The notes: a model not told the origin generated them from the letters alone. A DNA stretch of 22,614 bases from Arcobacteraceae bacterium (GCA_023229945.1 JALNYH010000030.1:1-22614), one strand, 5' to 3'. Shown: positions 7,887-15,300, counted from the stretch's first letter. Translations and numbers: made by a program.

Positions 7887-8554
7887 TATATGCTCCCTAC
7901 TTTTCCTATTAATTTACCCAATATATTTACATTTTCTAATTCATAAGGTTTAATAATCTCACTATTATAGTTTTTGTTATCGCTTATTAGCTCAAGATTG
8001 CCATCTAGTTTTTTTGAAATTCTTTTTACAAAAAGTCCAGCTAAAGTAGATATCACGAAAATCCCACCTTTTGGTATATCTTGTTTTGTTGTATCAAATA
8101 AAATTATCTCTTTGTCATTTAGTGTTGGTGACATAGAATCACCTGTGACATTGATAGCTAGAATATTTGATGAATCTATTTTGTTAGATTTATATAAATT
8201 TTGCAATATTAGTGAATCAAATGCAATATATTCATAATCTTCATCAAAGTTTATAGCTCCACCACCAGCACTTGCATTTATTTCTTTGAAATATTTTATT
8301 TTTGTATATTTACTTGTCTCTTCTTCTAATGACTTTGGAAGTTGATCAAACAATACCCAATTGATAGATATATTTCTTTTTGCACAAAAATAAGCAATTT
8401 GCTCATATGGGATAGAATTTCGCTTTTTTAAATGGGATAAACTTTCATTAGATATCTGTAAAGATGATGCTACATCTTTGTCAAATACTCTTTTATCTCC
8501 AAGTTCTGAGCTAATAATATCTTTTAATTTATCAATGATTTCATTAAATTGCAA
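7886..8554 (-). CDS. CI/LexA-like self-cleaving repressor (HTH + peptidase S24)
   Basis: A 222-residue repressor. Residues about 20-72 form a phage CI-repressor-type helix-turn-helix (DVASSLQISNESLSHLKKR, then the typical ISINWVLFD). The C-terminal half is an S24 domain. The probable autocleavage bond is Ala96-Gly97 in NASAGGGA, the nucleophile is Ser140 in GDSMSPTL and the general base is Lys177 in FVKRIS. The Ser-Lys distance of 37 residues equals that of E. coli LexA (119/156). This predicts RecA-stimulated self-cleavage after DNA damage. Start is TTG at 8554 with AAGGA six bases upstream. It is divergent from a Y-family polymerase and heads an operon with a small membrane protein and uvrB. 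The family resembles phage repressors and UmuD-like HTH proteins more than canonical LexA (no winged helix). It probably represses itself and the polymerase. Confidence 0.88.
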   Translation of the reverse strand: MQFNEIIDKLKDIISSELGDKRVFDKDVASSLQISNESLSHLKKRNSIPYEQIAYFCAKRNISINWVLFDQLPKSLEEETSKYTKIKYFKEINASAGGGAINFDEDYEYIAFDSLILQNLYKSNKIDSSNILAINVTGDSMSPTLNDKEIILFDTTKQDIPKGGIFVISTLAGLFVKRISKKLDGNLELISDNKNYNSEIIKPYELENVNILGKLIGKVGSI

Positions 8555-8570
8555 AATATTTCCTTATAAA

Positions 8571-8593
8571 TTGACAAAATATCAATTAATTGA
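8571..8593. promoter_or_regulatory. Candidate operator: two overlapping dyads between repressor and polymerase
   Basis: 8571-8585 reads TTGACAAAATATCAA, an imperfect 15-bp dyad (TTGAYA-NNN-TRTCAA). 8582-8593 reads TCAATTAATTGA, a perfect 12-bp palindrome sharing four bases with the first. Together they give three spaced ATTGA/TCAAT half-sites. The pair covers the predicted start point and leader of the repressor transcript, and the palindrome overlaps the -35 of the polymerase promoter. One repressor bound here could shut both directions. Assignment to the adjacent S24 repressor is inference. Confidence 0.55.
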
Positions 8594-8619
8594 GAACATT
8601 ATAGCAAATATATTATAAT
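8590..8619 (+). promoter_or_regulatory. Promoter of the Y-family polymerase gene
   Basis: -35 TTGAGA (8590-8595), 18-base spacer, -10 TATAAT (8614-8619), so transcription should begin near 8626. This lies downstream of the ATG at 8621, which argues that translation starts at the GTG at 8654. It overlaps the oppositely directed repressor promoter. Confidence 0.6.
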
Positions 8620-8627
8620 TATGTCAA
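8598..8627 (-). promoter_or_regulatory. Consensus sigma-70 promoter of the repressor-uvrB operon
   Basis: On the minus strand the -35 is TTGACA (8627 to 8622), the spacer is 18 bases and the -10 is TATAAT (8603 to 8598); both hexamers are perfect. The predicted start point is near 8591, inside the palindromic operator, giving a leader of about 37 bases with an AAGGA ribosome binding site at 8561-8565. Confidence 0.65.
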
Positions 8628-8653
8628 GATTTATTGAAAATAAAAGGACAAAA

Positions 8654-9940
8654 GTGAAAATACATCTAGATTTGGACTGTTTTTTTGTATCAGCGGAGAG
8701 AGCTAGATACAAATTCTTAAAAAATAAATGTGTAGTTGTGGCAAAAGGGAGTGATAGAAAAATATTTTCAACCTCTAAAAAAGATGGTTTATTGATAGGT
8801 GAATCTGGAGCATTTAATTCTATTTTACAATTTAGTAATGATTATAATAAAGATACATTTTTGTCAAATTGGCAAAATGAGTTTCTTGATAGTGATGGGA
8901 GTATTCATGGTATTGTGATAGCAAAAAGTTATGAGTGTAAACCATATGGTATAAAAACTGGTACTTATTTGGGTGATGCAATAAATATGTGTAAAGATGT
9001 GATAATTATTCCAAGTGATCATTTGTATTATCAAAGTTTGTCTCATAAACTGAAAGAATTTTTGGATAAGAGAATACCTTTGATTGAGCAGTATTCTATA
9101 GATGAATTTTTTGGAGATTTGGATGGATGGATAAATGATGAAGATGTGTATGATTTTATCAAAGAGCTTCAAGCTGAGATATTAGAAAAGTTTGATTTAC
9201 CTATTAGTATAGCTTCTAGTGAGTCAAAATGGATAGCTAAGCTTGTCACTGATACAATTAAGCCATATGGAATAAAAGTACTTAATAGAGAAGATGTTGA
9301 TGAATATATAGCTGATATTGATATAAATGATTTTCCAGGTATTGGGAGAGTAATCTCTAAGAAGCTTAGCTTAGCATCTATAAAAACATTGTCACAAGCA
9401 AAACAATATCCCAATATATTCTATGCTTATGGTAAAACTGGTGTACAGCTGTACAAAAGAATTTGTGGAATTGATAATGAAAAAGTAATACCATCTCAAA
9501 CTCGTAAAGGGATTGGAATCAGTAGAAATTTTGCTGCATTATCAAATCGAGATGAACTACTAAGAAGAGTCGCCATATTGGCAAGGTATCTTTCTTATAC
9601 TATATTGAAATTGAACCTTAATCCAACAACATTTCATTTCAAAATAAAATATGAGTATAGTCTAAAAGCATCAAAATCAGTCACAATAGATAGGGTTTTT
9701 AGTGAGGTTTTTTTGATTCAGCTATGTAAAGAGATTTTCATATCTTTAGATACTCACAAAAACTATAAAATTCATAAAATATCAATTCATGCTTCTAGTT
9801 TTCTTTCAAATAATAATCAAAAGACTTTATCTTTATTGACACTTTCCTCAGATAATACTCAAGCAAAATTATCACAAAGTTTACTTGAGATAAGGGACAA
9901 ATACGGTATAGATGCGATTAAATATGCAATAGAATGTTAG
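8654..9940 (+). CDS. Y-family translesion DNA polymerase (DinB/UmuC-like)
   Basis: An error-prone polymerase of the Y family for lesion bypass. From GTG 8654 it has 428 residues. Metal-binding residues are Asp6 and Asp8 in IHLDLDCFFVSAE, and Asp150-Glu151 in QYSIDEFFGDL. A helix-hairpin-helix (DINDFPGIGRVISKKLS) and a little-finger domain follow. Between the strand CVVVAKG and the usual SYExKxxGIKTG motif there is an extra segment of roughly 45-50 residues (about 34-86) absent from standard DinB. An ATG at 8621 is in frame, but the TATAAT box would place the start of transcription after it, while GTG 8654 has AAGGA five bases upstream and matches the family N-terminus. It has no C-terminal UmuC-like extension or obvious clamp motif that I can name. 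Regulation by the divergent S24 repressor is likely. The stop lies 3 bases from the convergent GGDEF-EAL gene. Confidence 0.88.
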   Translation: MKIHLDLDCFFVSAERARYKFLKNKCVVVAKGSDRKIFSTSKKDGLLIGESGAFNSILQFSNDYNKDTFLSNWQNEFLDSDGSIHGIVIAKSYECKPYGIKTGTYLGDAINMCKDVIIIPSDHLYYQSLSHKLKEFLDKRIPLIEQYSIDEFFGDLDGWINDEDVYDFIKELQAEILEKFDLPISIASSESKWIAKLVTDTIKPYGIKVLNREDVDEYIADIDINDFPGIGRVISKKLSLASIKTLSQAKQYPNIFYAYGKTGVQLYKRICGIDNEKVIPSQTRKGIGISRNFAALSNRDELLRRVAILARYLSYTILKLNLNPTTFHFKIKYEYSLKASKSVTIDRVFSEVFLIQLCKEIFISLDTHKNYKIHKISIHASSFLSNNNQKTLSLLTLSSDNTQAKLSQSLLEIRDKYGIDAIKYAIEC

Positions 9941-9943
9941 CTC

Positions 9944-12064
9944 TTAGCATGGTTGAAGAGGGGTATTTGTGTGATTTTTGGAAAGAGGTTCTGGCTTACC
10001 ATAATAAAAACCTTGCTTGAAATCAACTCCAATTTCATCAAGAGCTTTGTCGATATCTTCATCAGATACAAATTCAGCAACAGTTTTTAAGCCAGTTTTT
10101 TTTGCAAATTCTACAATAGTTTCAACAACAACTCTAGCATCAGGGTCATGTACAATATCTTTAATTAACGAACCATCAATTTTTAGATAATCAGCTTTCA
10201 TTTTAAGAACTTGTTCGAAATTTGAATAACCACTTCCAAAATCATCAATTGCAAATGTACATCCATAAGATTTAAACTTCTTAATAAAATCATAAACCTT
10301 ATCATAATCATCAATACTATCTGTTTCTAATATCTCAAAAGTAACTTTTGGACCTAGTTCTGGGAATATGATGAATTGATTTTCTATAAAGGTTTCTGTA
10401 TCTAGGTCAATAATATCATCATATCCTATATTTAAACTCAGAGATTCTTCTCTATCTAAAAATATATTAAAACTTTTTAAAAACATAGTTTGAGTGATAT
10501 ATTTGTACTCTCTAATTTGCTTTGAAATATCAAGGAATAAATCTGGAGTTAAAACTGTACCATCAGGCTCGATTAGTCTAACTAAAGCTTCATATTTGAC
10601 AATTTGTTTTGTTTTTGCACAAATTATTGGCTGAAAATATGGTCTTATCCCATTTAATTCAAGTGCTTGTATAACTTTGTGTGTGTATTCAAAATTCTTA
10701 TCTGAATTTTCAAAAATCTTTAACTCATCACTATACACGATATATTTGTCATTCTTTTTTTGTTTAAGTAATTTCATCGCTGCATCAGCAGTTTGTAAAT
10801 AAGGCTCTTTTTTGGTAATACTCGCACTTATTGTAATTCTTATTTTAAACCCTTTGGTATTAAAGTTTGTTTCACTGATTTTATTTAAAAAATTTAATAC
10901 CAAAGAATTAAAAGCTATTGTATTGCTTTTTGTTCCTACCAAAATACCAAAATCATCACCACCAAGTCTAAATATTTTTGTATCTTTTGGGAAAAATTCT
11001 GTTATAAAAAGTTTTAATCTATTTGCAATTTTATATAATATTACATCTCCAACATCAAAGCCATAAAAGTCATTTAAATCTTTAAAATTATCAATATTCA
11101 ATAAGATAAATACCGAAGATTGGTTGCTCCTTAAAATTTCATTAAAACTATTTCTGTTCATTAGTCCTGTTAATGTATCGTATTTTGAATTAAATTCTAA
11201 TGTTTTTGTGATAGAATTTAATCTTTTGTTATCCTTTTTTGCTTTTGACAATAAAAATAAAATTGAAACAACTGTAATCACAAAAATTACAACTAAAACT
11301 ATAGAAATACTATTTAGATTTGATAATTTATTTTTTGCACTCTTATTAAATTCATTTTCAATTGCTTCTATTGAATACTGACTTTTGAGTTCAAATACAG
11401 TATTTAAAGAATTAACAAACTTATTTTGATTTATTAGATAATCATTAAATAGTGAAAGATAAGATTCCCTAAACGCGTCTAATTTAGAATTATTAAGTTT
11501 CAGTTGATTTAAATATAGTATTTTTTCTTTAATATCATTTGAAAAATTTAAATTTGAGTTATTGTCATGATTTAAAATTTCAAGTAAAATAACATTGCTT
11601 TGGAATAAAAATTTTTTTTGATTTATATCATTGAAATTTATCTCTTCTCTAAGATTGAATTGTAGTGTTGGAACTTGTGAAATAGCATCATGCATATTAA
11701 TAGCAGATGTGATAGCTTGTCGCCCATAATTTTCTTTTTCTGCAATTAATTCTTTATATTGTTCAAGATATAAAAGTTTAGTTGCTGTTAAGTTCATTTC
11801 AAGTAAAGCATTATAGACTTTATCAATTCTATCAACAAGGTCATCGATATTATCATAATCTTTATCGAGTAAAATAGTTCCTTGAAGTATTGTTACATTG
11901 AGTTTTTCGTCACAATATTTAAGTTTCTCGATTTTTTCTTGAAATGACTTTGTATATTTTATATATTCATTAATTTTACTACTATGGACAATAGCAGCAA
12001 AAGCAAAAAGTACTATCGCCAAAGATGCAAATAGTACTTTATTTGTTAAAATTTGTTTTATCAT
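9944..12064 (-). CDS. Membrane-anchored GGDEF-EAL protein, probable c-di-GMP phosphodiesterase
   Basis: A 706-residue signalling protein. TM1 is at about residues 9-27 and TM2 at about 253-273; the helical region between them (28-250) should form a periplasmic sensor. The GGDEF domain carries GGDDF at 368-372 instead of GG(D/E)EF, and the inhibitory-site arginine is missing (FPKD where RxxD is expected), so cyclase activity is doubtful. The EAL domain looks complete: EALVR from 492, FEILE at about 576-580, DDFGSG at 607-612, LKID at 627-630, TVAEFV and QGFYYGKP. I therefore predict c-di-GMP hydrolysis, with the GGDEF part perhaps binding GTP. The ATG overlaps the stop of the preceding phosphoesterase gene by 4 bases (ATGA), so it is the distal gene of the greA-argC operon. 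Confidence 0.92.
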   Translation of the reverse strand: MIKQILTNKVLFASLAIVLFAFAAIVHSSKINEYIKYTKSFQEKIEKLKYCDEKLNVTILQGTILLDKDYDNIDDLVDRIDKVYNALLEMNLTATKLLYLEQYKELIAEKENYGRQAITSAINMHDAISQVPTLQFNLREEINFNDINQKKFLFQSNVILLEILNHDNNSNLNFSNDIKEKILYLNQLKLNNSKLDAFRESYLSLFNDYLINQNKFVNSLNTVFELKSQYSIEAIENEFNKSAKNKLSNLNSISIVLVVIFVITVVSILFLLSKAKKDNKRLNSITKTLEFNSKYDTLTGLMNRNSFNEILRSNQSSVFILLNIDNFKDLNDFYGFDVGDVILYKIANRLKLFITEFFPKDTKIFRLGGDDFGILVGTKSNTIAFNSLVLNFLNKISETNFNTKGFKIRITISASITKKEPYLQTADAAMKLLKQKKNDKYIVYSDELKIFENSDKNFEYTHKVIQALELNGIRPYFQPIICAKTKQIVKYEALVRLIEPDGTVLTPDLFLDISKQIREYKYITQTMFLKSFNIFLDREESLSLNIGYDDIIDLDTETFIENQFIIFPELGPKVTFEILETDSIDDYDKVYDFIKKFKSYGCTFAIDDFGSGYSNFEQVLKMKADYLKIDGSLIKDIVHDPDARVVVETIVEFAKKTGLKTVAEFVSDEDIDKALDEIGVDFKQGFYYGKPEPLSKNHTNTPLQPC

Positions 12065-12804
12065 ATATCAATTACTTCCAAAATATTACAATTTTGAGAC
12101 ATTTTAGCATATTTTTTTGAACAAAAAGCTGAAGGTAAGTTGAAATATTCAATATTTTTATATATTGTATTGGTGTTTTGATGAAAATGTCCCTCTATAA
12201 TATATTCACATTTAGGGTATGAATCGATTCTTTTCTTTATAATTGTATCGAAGTTGTCGATTTTTCTGCATATCATTTTGTTATTTAATTGAGTTTCAAT
12301 GCTTTTGGAAATTAAATTTTTGAAATCAAAAAAGTTAATAATTCTTAGTAGAATACTATTTCTAATAATTTTACAAAAAACATTATAGTTGAAATTTGTA
12401 AATATATCTCCATGGCTTAAATAGCATATTTTATCGTTTAATTTAAATTCAATAGGTTGATTTTGTCTTGGATAGACTTTGAGTTTTGGAAATATGGAAG
12501 ATAAATTAAAATCATGATTTCCCTCAAAGTAGAAAATATCTATTTTGTGGGATAGTTCATTTATGAGTTGTATTGGTTTTTGATTTATTTTGATGAAATA
12601 CTCAGACTCCCCACACAAAAAGTCAAAAATATCACCCATAAGAAAAAGTTGATTTGTAACAATCTCACCATTATGTATTTTTTCCAAAATAGTAACTAGC
12701 TCATTTCTATCTGAATTGTAGTGCGAGTCGGCTATGAAGATAGCTCCTTCACGAATCAAGACAAGCCCAGATAAATCTGGGGTTCCACAACATTGACTAT
12801 TCAC
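12061..12804 (-). CDS. Calcineurin-like phosphoesterase, probable UDP-2,3-diacylglucosamine pyrophosphatase (LpxH/LpxJ-like)
   Basis: A metallophosphoesterase of up to 247 residues. The five metal-binding blocks are all present in order: FIADSH (DxH), MGDIFD (GDxxD), EGNHDF (GNHD), LSHGD (H-GD) and EGHFHQ (GHxH). Length and motif spacing fit the lipid A enzymes LpxH/LpxJ, which release lipid X from UDP-2,3-diacylglucosamine. LpxJ is the version described in Campylobacterota, but I cannot separate it from other phosphoesterases by eye. The N-terminus is uncertain. The GTG at 12804 lies inside a heptanucleotide array and lacks a clear ribosome binding site, while the family usually begins close to REGAIFIADSH, so a TTG at 12759 is an alternative. 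It lies 18 bases after argC and overlaps the GGDEF-EAL gene by 4 bases. Confidence 0.75.
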   Translation of the reverse strand: MNSQCCGTPDLSGLVLIREGAIFIADSHYNSDRNELVTILEKIHNGEIVTNQLFLMGDIFDFLCGESEYFIKINQKPIQLINELSHKIDIFYFEGNHDFNLSSIFPKLKVYPRQNQPIEFKLNDKICYLSHGDIFTNFNYNVFCKIIRNSILLRIINFFDFKNLISKSIETQLNNKMICRKIDNFDTIIKKRIDSYPKCEYIIEGHFHQNTNTIYKNIEYFNLPSAFCSKKYAKMSQNCNILEVIDI

Positions 12805-12820
12805 TACTAACTACCAACTA
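12793..12820. repeat. Heptanucleotide array F (argC/phosphoesterase gap), one polarity
   Basis: Four 7-base units share ACTA in the same place: TTGACTA, TTCACTA, CTAACTA, CCAACTA. On the minus strand they read as TAG-type units (TTGGTAG, TTAGTAG) like arrays A and D. The array ends two bases from the argC stop codon and covers the GTG proposed as the phosphoesterase start. No second arm is seen. Confidence 0.65.
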
Positions 12821-12822
12821 TG

Positions 12823-13830
12823 TTAAGGTACATAAGCAAATTTAGGAATCCCTAAATCTTCTTCAAAACCATACATCAAATTTGCATTTACGACAGCTTG
12901 TGATGATGCACCTCTTAATAGGTTGTCAATAGAGCTACTTACAAATAAATCTTTGCCGTTTGTTGCAGCAAAAATATCACAAAAGTTTGTCCCAGCTGAT
13001 GACTTGATATCTACAGGTTTATCAAAAATTCTTACAAATTTTGAATCTTTATAAAACTCTTCTAGTATATCTTTGGCATTTATTTCTTGATTTAGTGATA
13101 CATAAATAGAACAAAGCATACCTCTAGTTGATGGCAATAAATGAGGTACAAAATTGATATTTAGATTTTTATTTGCTACTTTTTGTATTTTTTCTTTTAT
13201 TTCAGGAGAATGTCTATGTTTGAAAGGGTTGTATGCAAATAGGTTTTCATTTATTGTACAATAATGTGTAGTTTCGCTTAGTTTTTTACCAGCTCCACTA
13301 ACTCCACTTTTTGCATCAACAAATATTGAGCTATTAACATCAATATATTTTACAAAAGGAATAAGCCCTAAAAGTGTGGCAGTTGGATAACAACCAGGAT
13401 TTGCTACAAGTGATGCTTTTGATATATCATCAGCATAAAACTCTGGTAATCCATAAACAGCATCTTTGATATTGTCTGGGTCTATGTGTGTACAATAATG
13501 TTTTTCATACACATCAAGTTCAAGTCTATAATCAGCTGATAAATCTACTACTTTTAATCCACCAGCAATTAGTTCTTTTGCTAAGTGCATAGAAGCTTGA
13601 TGAGGAAGAGCTAAAAATGCTAAGTCACAACTATCAATTATATCTTTTGCATTACTTTTTTTTACCTCTAAATCACAAATTCCTTTTAGGCTAGGGTGAA
13701 GTGCGGATAAAGTAGTTCCACCTTCAGTATTTGCGATATATGTAATTTTAAATTTTGGATGAATAGATAAAATCTTTACAAGTTCAAGCCCAGTATATCC
13801 AGAAGCTCCTATAATACCAACTCTAATCAC
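12823..13830 (-). CDS. argC: N-acetyl-gamma-glutamyl-phosphate reductase
   Basis: NADPH-dependent reductase of arginine biosynthesis, converting N-acetylglutamyl 5-phosphate to the semialdehyde. At 335 residues it is of the usual long type. The N-terminal nucleotide-binding motif is GIIGASGYTGLELV (residues 5-18), the catalytic cysteine is Cys147 in VANPGCYPT, and the HRHSPEI segment lies near residue 214. Start is GTG at 13830 with AAGGA six bases upstream. It overlaps the greA stop by four bases (GTGA), so the two are translationally coupled, although their functions are unrelated. Confidence 0.96.
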   Translation of the reverse strand: MIRVGIIGASGYTGLELVKILSIHPKFKITYIANTEGGTTLSALHPSLKGICDLEVKKSNAKDIIDSCDLAFLALPHQASMHLAKELIAGGLKVVDLSADYRLELDVYEKHYCTHIDPDNIKDAVYGLPEFYADDISKASLVANPGCYPTATLLGLIPFVKYIDVNSSIFVDAKSGVSGAGKKLSETTHYCTINENLFAYNPFKHRHSPEIKEKIQKVANKNLNINFVPHLLPSTRGMLCSIYVSLNQEINAKDILEEFYKDSKFVRIFDKPVDIKSSAGTNFCDIFAATNGKDLFVSSSIDNLLRGASSQAVVNANLMYGFEEDLGIPKFAYVP

Positions 13831-14309
13831 TTAATTTCCTTATAATATACTCTTTCAATTTCAAATTCTTTTAATCCACCTGGAAGTGTTGCTTTTAGCT
13901 CATCTCCTTCTACTTTGCCAAGAAGTTGTTTTGCCAAAGGAGAATTAAAAGATATCAATCCATTTGCAGGGTCGCTTTCTGTTGAACCAACTATTGTGTA
14001 AGTGATTTCTTCACCACTTGCAATATCAACAATAAGTACAGTTGAGCCAAAGCTTACTCTATCATGAGGTAATGTAGTAGGGTCTATGATAATCGCTTTT
14101 GTGATAGTATTATTCAATTCGGCCATTTTTGCATCTATAATTTTTAATTTTTCTCTAGCTGCATGATATTCTGCATTTTCTTTTAAATCGCCTAGTTGTC
14201 TAGCTTCTTCTATGGCTATAAGCGTTGCAGGTCGTTCAACTGATTGCAAAAAATGCAATTCCCCTGTAATTTGCTCATAACCTGTTTTTGTCATAGGTTC
14301 TTTATCCAT
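13827..14309 (-). CDS. greA: Transcription elongation factor GreA
   Basis: A 160-residue factor that enters the RNA polymerase secondary channel and stimulates cleavage of backtracked RNA. The N-terminal coiled coil spans about residues 1-80, with the acidic tip motif GDLKENAEYHAA at 40-51. The C-terminal FKBP-like domain covers about 85-160 (TVLIVDIASGEEITYTIVG, then NPLAKQLLGK-like FNSPLAKQLLGKVEGD). The ATG at 14309 has AGAGG five bases upstream. It heads the minus-strand operon with argC, the phosphoesterase and the GGDEF-EAL gene. The left arm of array C lies directly upstream and would be in its leader. Confidence 0.96.
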   Translation of the reverse strand: MDKEPMTKTGYEQITGELHFLQSVERPATLIAIEEARQLGDLKENAEYHAAREKLKIIDAKMAELNNTITKAIIIDPTTLPHDRVSFGSTVLIVDIASGEEITYTIVGSTESDPANGLISFNSPLAKQLLGKVEGDELKATLPGGLKEFEIERVYYKEIK

Positions 14310-14324
14310 TTTATCCTCTTTATT

Positions 14325-14391
14325 GTTCGTGGGTCGTAAATCGTGAGTCGTGAATCATCTATATTAACGGCTTGCAACTTATAACTTATAT
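14325..14391. repeat. Heptanucleotide array C (greA/tcdA divergent gap), two arms
   Basis: In the left arm, TCGTG or a close variant recurs exactly every seven bases at 14327, 14334, 14341, 14348 and 14355 (TCGTG, TCGTA, TCGTG, TCGTG, TCATC). The right arm is three units, CTTGCAA, CTTATAA, CTTATAT (14371-14391). On the minus strand these end in AAG, a looser match to the left arm than in arrays A and B. It fills most of the intergenic region between the two divergent genes, before the tcdA -10 box. Confidence 0.75.
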
Positions 14392-14400
14392 TTGTTTGAG

Positions 14401-14406
14401 TATAAT
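14401..14406 (+). promoter_or_regulatory. Probable -10 box of tcdA
   Basis: TATAAT, 46 bases before the preferred ATG at 14452. It lies inside the longer in-frame reading that begins with TTG at 14392, which argues against that start. Confidence 0.5.
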
Positions 14407-14451
14407 TATATCACAAATAAGTTAAACCAAAATTATGCAATGGAAAATATT

Positions 14452-15126
14452 ATGGATACAATACCCCATGAACCTTTAATCAATAATAGATACGATAGAT
14501 GTGAAAAACTTTTTGGAAGTGATTATGAAAAACTCCAAAATGCTAAAATTATAATATTAGGTGTCGGAGGAGTAGGTAGTTTTGCTCTTGATGCACTTTT
14601 TAGAACTGGTATCAAAGATATTACGATAGTAGATTTTGATACTTTTGATATAACCAACCAAAATAGACAAATTGGGAGTGAGTTTGTAGGTGAAAAAAAA
14701 GTAGATGTTTTTAAAAGACTTTATCCAAATGTAAATACAATAGATATAAAGATAACTAAAAAATGGATTGAAAACTTTGATTTTAGCCCTTATGATTTAA
14801 TTTTGGATGCTTTTGATGATATTATACCAAAAGTAGCACTTATCCAAAAAGAGTATAAAAAGCTAATATGTAGTGGTGGAAGTGCAAAAAGGATAAATCC
14901 TATGAAAATAGAGTATATTTCTATTTGGAAAACTTATAATGACCCATTTGTGAGAAAGATTAGAGATACTCTGAAAAAAAATGGTTTTAAAAGAGAGTTT
15001 AAAATCATTTTTTCATCAGAAGAGCCACTATGCAAGGAACTTGGTAGTTTTGTAGGAGTTACTGGAAGTTTTGGACTTACTATGGCTTCGTTGGCAATAC
15101 AAAAGATAGTAGATAGTAGATGGTAG
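14452..15126 (+). CDS. tcdA: tRNA threonylcarbamoyladenosine dehydratase (TcdA/CsdL, ThiF-type E1-like)
   Basis: An E1-like ATP-dependent enzyme that cyclises t6A37 to ct6A in ANN-decoding tRNAs. It has 224 residues from ATG 14452, somewhat shorter than the E. coli protein (268). The nucleotide-binding loop is ILGVGGVGSFALDALFRTG, then VDFDTFDITNQNRQI with the conserved NxNRQ, DAFDDIIPKVALI, and the TcdA-typical DPFVRKIRDTLKKNGF and IFSSEEP. There is no CxxC zinc site, as in TcdA and unlike MoeB/ThiF. A GGAA ribosome binding site lies 6 bases before the ATG. The final residues (about VDSRW) and the TAG stop are encoded by the first units of heptanucleotide array D, so the original C-terminus may have been replaced by repeat sequence. 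Confidence 0.85.
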   Translation: MDTIPHEPLINNRYDRCEKLFGSDYEKLQNAKIIILGVGGVGSFALDALFRTGIKDITIVDFDTFDITNQNRQIGSEFVGEKKVDVFKRLYPNVNTIDIKITKKWIENFDFSPYDLILDAFDDIIPKVALIQKEYKKLICSGGSAKRINPMKIEYISIWKTYNDPFVRKIRDTLKKNGFKREFKIIFSSEEPLCKELGSFVGVTGSFGLTMASLAIQKIVDSRW

Positions 15127-15222
15127 ATGGTAGATGGTAGATGGTAGATGGTAGATGGTAGATGGTAGAGTTTTCACAAATTACAATTCACAATTCACAA
15201 TTCACGAATTACGATTCACGCT
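15105..15222. repeat. Heptanucleotide array D (tcdA 3' end/cheV gap), two arms of opposite polarity
   Basis: The left arm (15105-15167) is nine units, two GATAGTA and seven GATGGTA, then GAG. It starts inside tcdA, whose stop codon at 15124-15126 is formed by the repeat. The right arm (15174-15222) is seven units: TCACAAA, TTACAAT, TCACAAT twice, TCACGAA, TTACGAT, TCACGCT. On the minus strand the right units read ATTGTGA, TTCGTGA and similar, the same family as array B. Of the six arrays it is the longest. Confidence 0.87.
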
Positions 15223-15252
15223 TTTTAAAGTTTAGTATAAGCAAATCTAAGA

Positions 15253-15258
15253 TAAAAT
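15253..15258 (+). promoter_or_regulatory. Possible -10 box of cheV
   Basis: TAAAAT, 42 bases before the cheV ATG, within AGATAAAATAA. No clear -35 is seen. It follows array D directly. Confidence 0.35.
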
Positions 15259-15300
15259 AACACCAACTATGGTAGAACTTTGCAATCAAAAAGGGAAAAA

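Noticed and set aside
8621..8653. Longer Y-family polymerase start at ATG 8621
   Set aside because: The TATAAT box at 8614-8619 would start RNA after this ATG; GTG 8654 has a good ribosome binding site and the usual family N-terminus.
9941..9943. Terminator between the convergent polymerase and GGDEF-EAL genes
   Set aside because: The genes are 3 bases apart and I see no stem with a T-run at the junction.
15226..15257. Sigma-28 (FliA) promoter for cheV (TAAAG ... GATAA)
   Set aside because: Spacing is about three bases too long and the GCC of the -10 consensus is missing.
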